64,000 nt of DNA from Flavobacterium frigidarium DSM 17623 (GTDB taxonomy: Bacteria > Bacteroidota > Bacteroidia > Flavobacteriales > Flavobacteriaceae): the NCBI RefSeq assembly GCF_000425505.1, contig NZ_KE384392.1, forward strand, positions 102,973 to 166,972. The letters run 5' to 3'. Below are positions 62,895 to 64,000 of the stretch, piece after piece (position 1 is the stretch's first letter; each line of letters begins with the position of its first letter). A model generated the notes under the pieces. It did not search any database. It worked only from the letters and a program-made list of their open reading frames with translations, and was not told the DNA's origin. A program made the position numbers and the translations under genes.

Positions 62895-63794
62895 TTATTG
62901 TATTTCTACCTTAGTTGCGCAACTACTTCTTTTTAATAATACGTATTCGCCTTCCAATTTAAACTGCCGAACTGATTTTCCAGTATACTTCTTGAAGGTT
63001 TTTGAAAGGTGACTTACATCAGTAAATCCAAGATCATCTGCAATTTCAGTTAATGTGAAATTCGAATTTAATAAACGAATTTCAACCAACTTTAGTTTGG
63101 CTTTTATAATGTATTCTCGCAAAGGAGAGTTGACTTGTTTTCTAAAAAATTCACTCACGTAGGTAGGTGACATTGCAAATGTACTAGCGAGATTATCAAT
63201 TTTAATAAGTTCTGGCTTGTCTATATGCTCATTGATATAAGTTAGCATTTTTGTGATTCTTTCGTCATTAATAGACGATGGCAACTCGTTAAAACTTCCC
63301 TTTTTAATATTACGAATGAGAATTTCAAGTATACTCATCATCAAACTCACAATAAAGCTTATAGATTCTTCGCCATAATTATGTGATTCTTGTAAGATCA
63401 TGGCAATTAAACGTTCTAAGTGCTGTCTGTCCAAATCATTCCTAATTATATCACCAGGCATTTGATTATAATTAGACAAAATATACGAAGCTTCCTTAAA
63501 CCATTCGTTTCTATCAATGGCCAATCGATTTGTATTCTTGAAAATCGAATCCGTGAATTTTAAAAACACAAACTTAGAAGATGTTTTAATATCAAAAGAA
63601 TGGCATTTTAAAGGCGGCAACAAAAAAATGCTCCCCTTACCATAAGGGTAATGATTGTAATTGATGCATTGTGTGCCATCGCCTTCATTTACTAAAACGA
63701 GTTCAAAAAAATTATTCTTAACGGGGCGTTGTTTCCACTCGGTTAATTCTAATTCTTGTATTTCAAAAGGTTTATAAGTCTCTAATACTTGCAT
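62895..63794 (-). CDS. AraC family transcriptional regulator
   Basis: The 299-residue protein has an N-terminal cupin-like ligand domain (about 1-150; YPYGKGSIFLLPPLKCHSF) and two helix-turn-helix units at the C-terminus (about 195-290; LASTFAMSPTYVSEFFRK and TEIADDLGFTDVSHLSKTFKKYTG). It is divergent from an exported-protein gene at the window edge, whose promoter region it probably controls. Confidence 0.93.
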   Translation of the reverse strand: MQVLETYKPFEIQELELTEWKQRPVKNNFFELVLVNEGDGTQCINYNHYPYGKGSIFLLPPLKCHSFDIKTSSKFVFLKFTDSIFKNTNRLAIDRNEWFKEASYILSNYNQMPGDIIRNDLDRQHLERLIAMILQESHNYGEESISFIVSLMMSILEILIRNIKKGSFNELPSSINDERITKMLTYINEHIDKPELIKIDNLASTFAMSPTYVSEFFRKQVNSPLREYIIKAKLKLVEIRLLNSNFTLTEIADDLGFTDVSHLSKTFKKYTGKSVRQFKLEGEYVLLKRSSCATKVEIQ

Positions 63795-63897
63795 TATGAT
63801 GTTATTTTGATGCGAAATTAGATTTTTTTTCCAATAAAATAAACTTAAACCGCTATAAACCTTTAAATATACCTAAATACCCTTTTTTAGTACCTCG

Positions 63898-63925
63898 TTG
63901 ACTAAAAGTAACCATTATATCTTTG
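63898..63925 (+). promoter_or_regulatory. Promoter of the gene at the right window edge
   Basis: TTG at 63898-63900 and exact TAnnTTTG (TATCTTTG, 63918-63925) with 17-bp spacing, 31 bp before the ATG at 63957. It lies in the divergent gap with the AraC gene. Confidence 0.65.
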
Positions 63926-63956
63926 CATCATCATTTAAACAACTAATACAAACGTT

Positions 63957-64000
63957 ATGAAAAAAAATGCAACAAAAGTAGTTTTATTATCGGCAATGAC
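63957..64000 (+). CDS. Start of an exported protein (3' end outside window)
   Basis: Only the first 14 complete codons are present: MKKNATKVVLLSAM. The Lys-rich start followed by a hydrophobic run looks like a signal peptide, possibly of a lipoprotein such as an efflux adaptor. Divergence from an AraC regulator fits an inducible transport system. The family cannot be determined. Confidence 0.55.
   Translation, partial: MKKNATKVVLLSAM

Noticed and set aside
1..64000. CRISPR arrays, tRNA/rRNA genes, transposases, phage or restriction-modification genes
   Set aside because: I looked for regularly spaced repeats, rRNA-like blocks and the usual protein motifs and saw none; tRNA detection by eye is limited, so a scan would be the decisive test.

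Overview
The window is AT-rich chromosomal DNA from a member of the Bacteroidota, most likely a Flavobacterium or close relative. The reasons are the repeated promoter element TAnnTTTG, start sites preceded by A-rich sequence rather than a strong Shine-Dalgarno, and families typical of the group (DUF3570/DUF4266, CzcA fused to a TolC-like domain, bacteroidetal LTA-synthase-like sulfatase, DUF6155). The his leader peptide and the intergenic repeats also look flavobacterial. About fifty protein genes are visible. I see no rRNA, tRNA, transposase, phage gene or CRISPR array.

Layout. 1-6.5 kb: the end of a membrane protein, a LysR regulator with a YeiH-type transporter, an S1/P1 nuclease and a convergent LTA-synthase-like enzyme. 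6.6-18.7 kb: one long co-directional block with a thioredoxin, ApbE, DUF4266 lipoprotein, DUF3570 outer-membrane protein, an OmpR-type response regulator and its kinase, a CzcA-TolC fusion pump, its adaptor, a VIT1/CCC1 transporter and a small membrane protein. I read this as a metal and extracytosolic-redox locus. The same 11-bp-spaced direct repeat occurs before its first gene and before the pump genes. 18.7-27.0 kb: a complete histidine operon, hisG-D-C-B-H-A-(four-helix protein)-F-IE, headed by a leader peptide with five His codons and a terminator, so control by ribosome-mediated attenuation is readable from the sequence. 27-42 kb: housekeeping and membrane functions (aminopeptidases, thioesterase, acetyltransferase, MscS channel, two helicases, an orphan kinase, NDH-2, a drug exporter).

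42-52.4 kb: a polyol/sugar locus. A minus-strand operon encodes an outer-membrane barrel, a periplasmic binding protein, an ABC ATPase and permease, a mannitol-type dehydrogenase and a PfkB sugar kinase. A second dehydrogenase and a Nudix-like regulator with a degenerate catalytic box lie beside it. Together these would take a polyol across both membranes, oxidise it to a ketose and phosphorylate it. A 33-bp near-perfect palindrome overlaps the predicted transcription start of the operon. 52.8-64 kb: a Pmp3-like small protein, an FKBP isomerase, a nitroreductase, an SDR, GAPDH, an alpha/beta hydrolase, a DsbA/FrnE-like oxidoreductase, a hybrid histidine kinase, a 609-residue Cys/Met-metabolism PLP enzyme, an AraC regulator and the start of a divergent exported protein.

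The parts least explained by known biology are the thioredoxin-ApbE-DUF4266-DUF3570 module tied to a metal two-component/RND system, the palindromic operator of the polyol operon, and repeats that have entered the his operon, one of which contributes codons to hisH.
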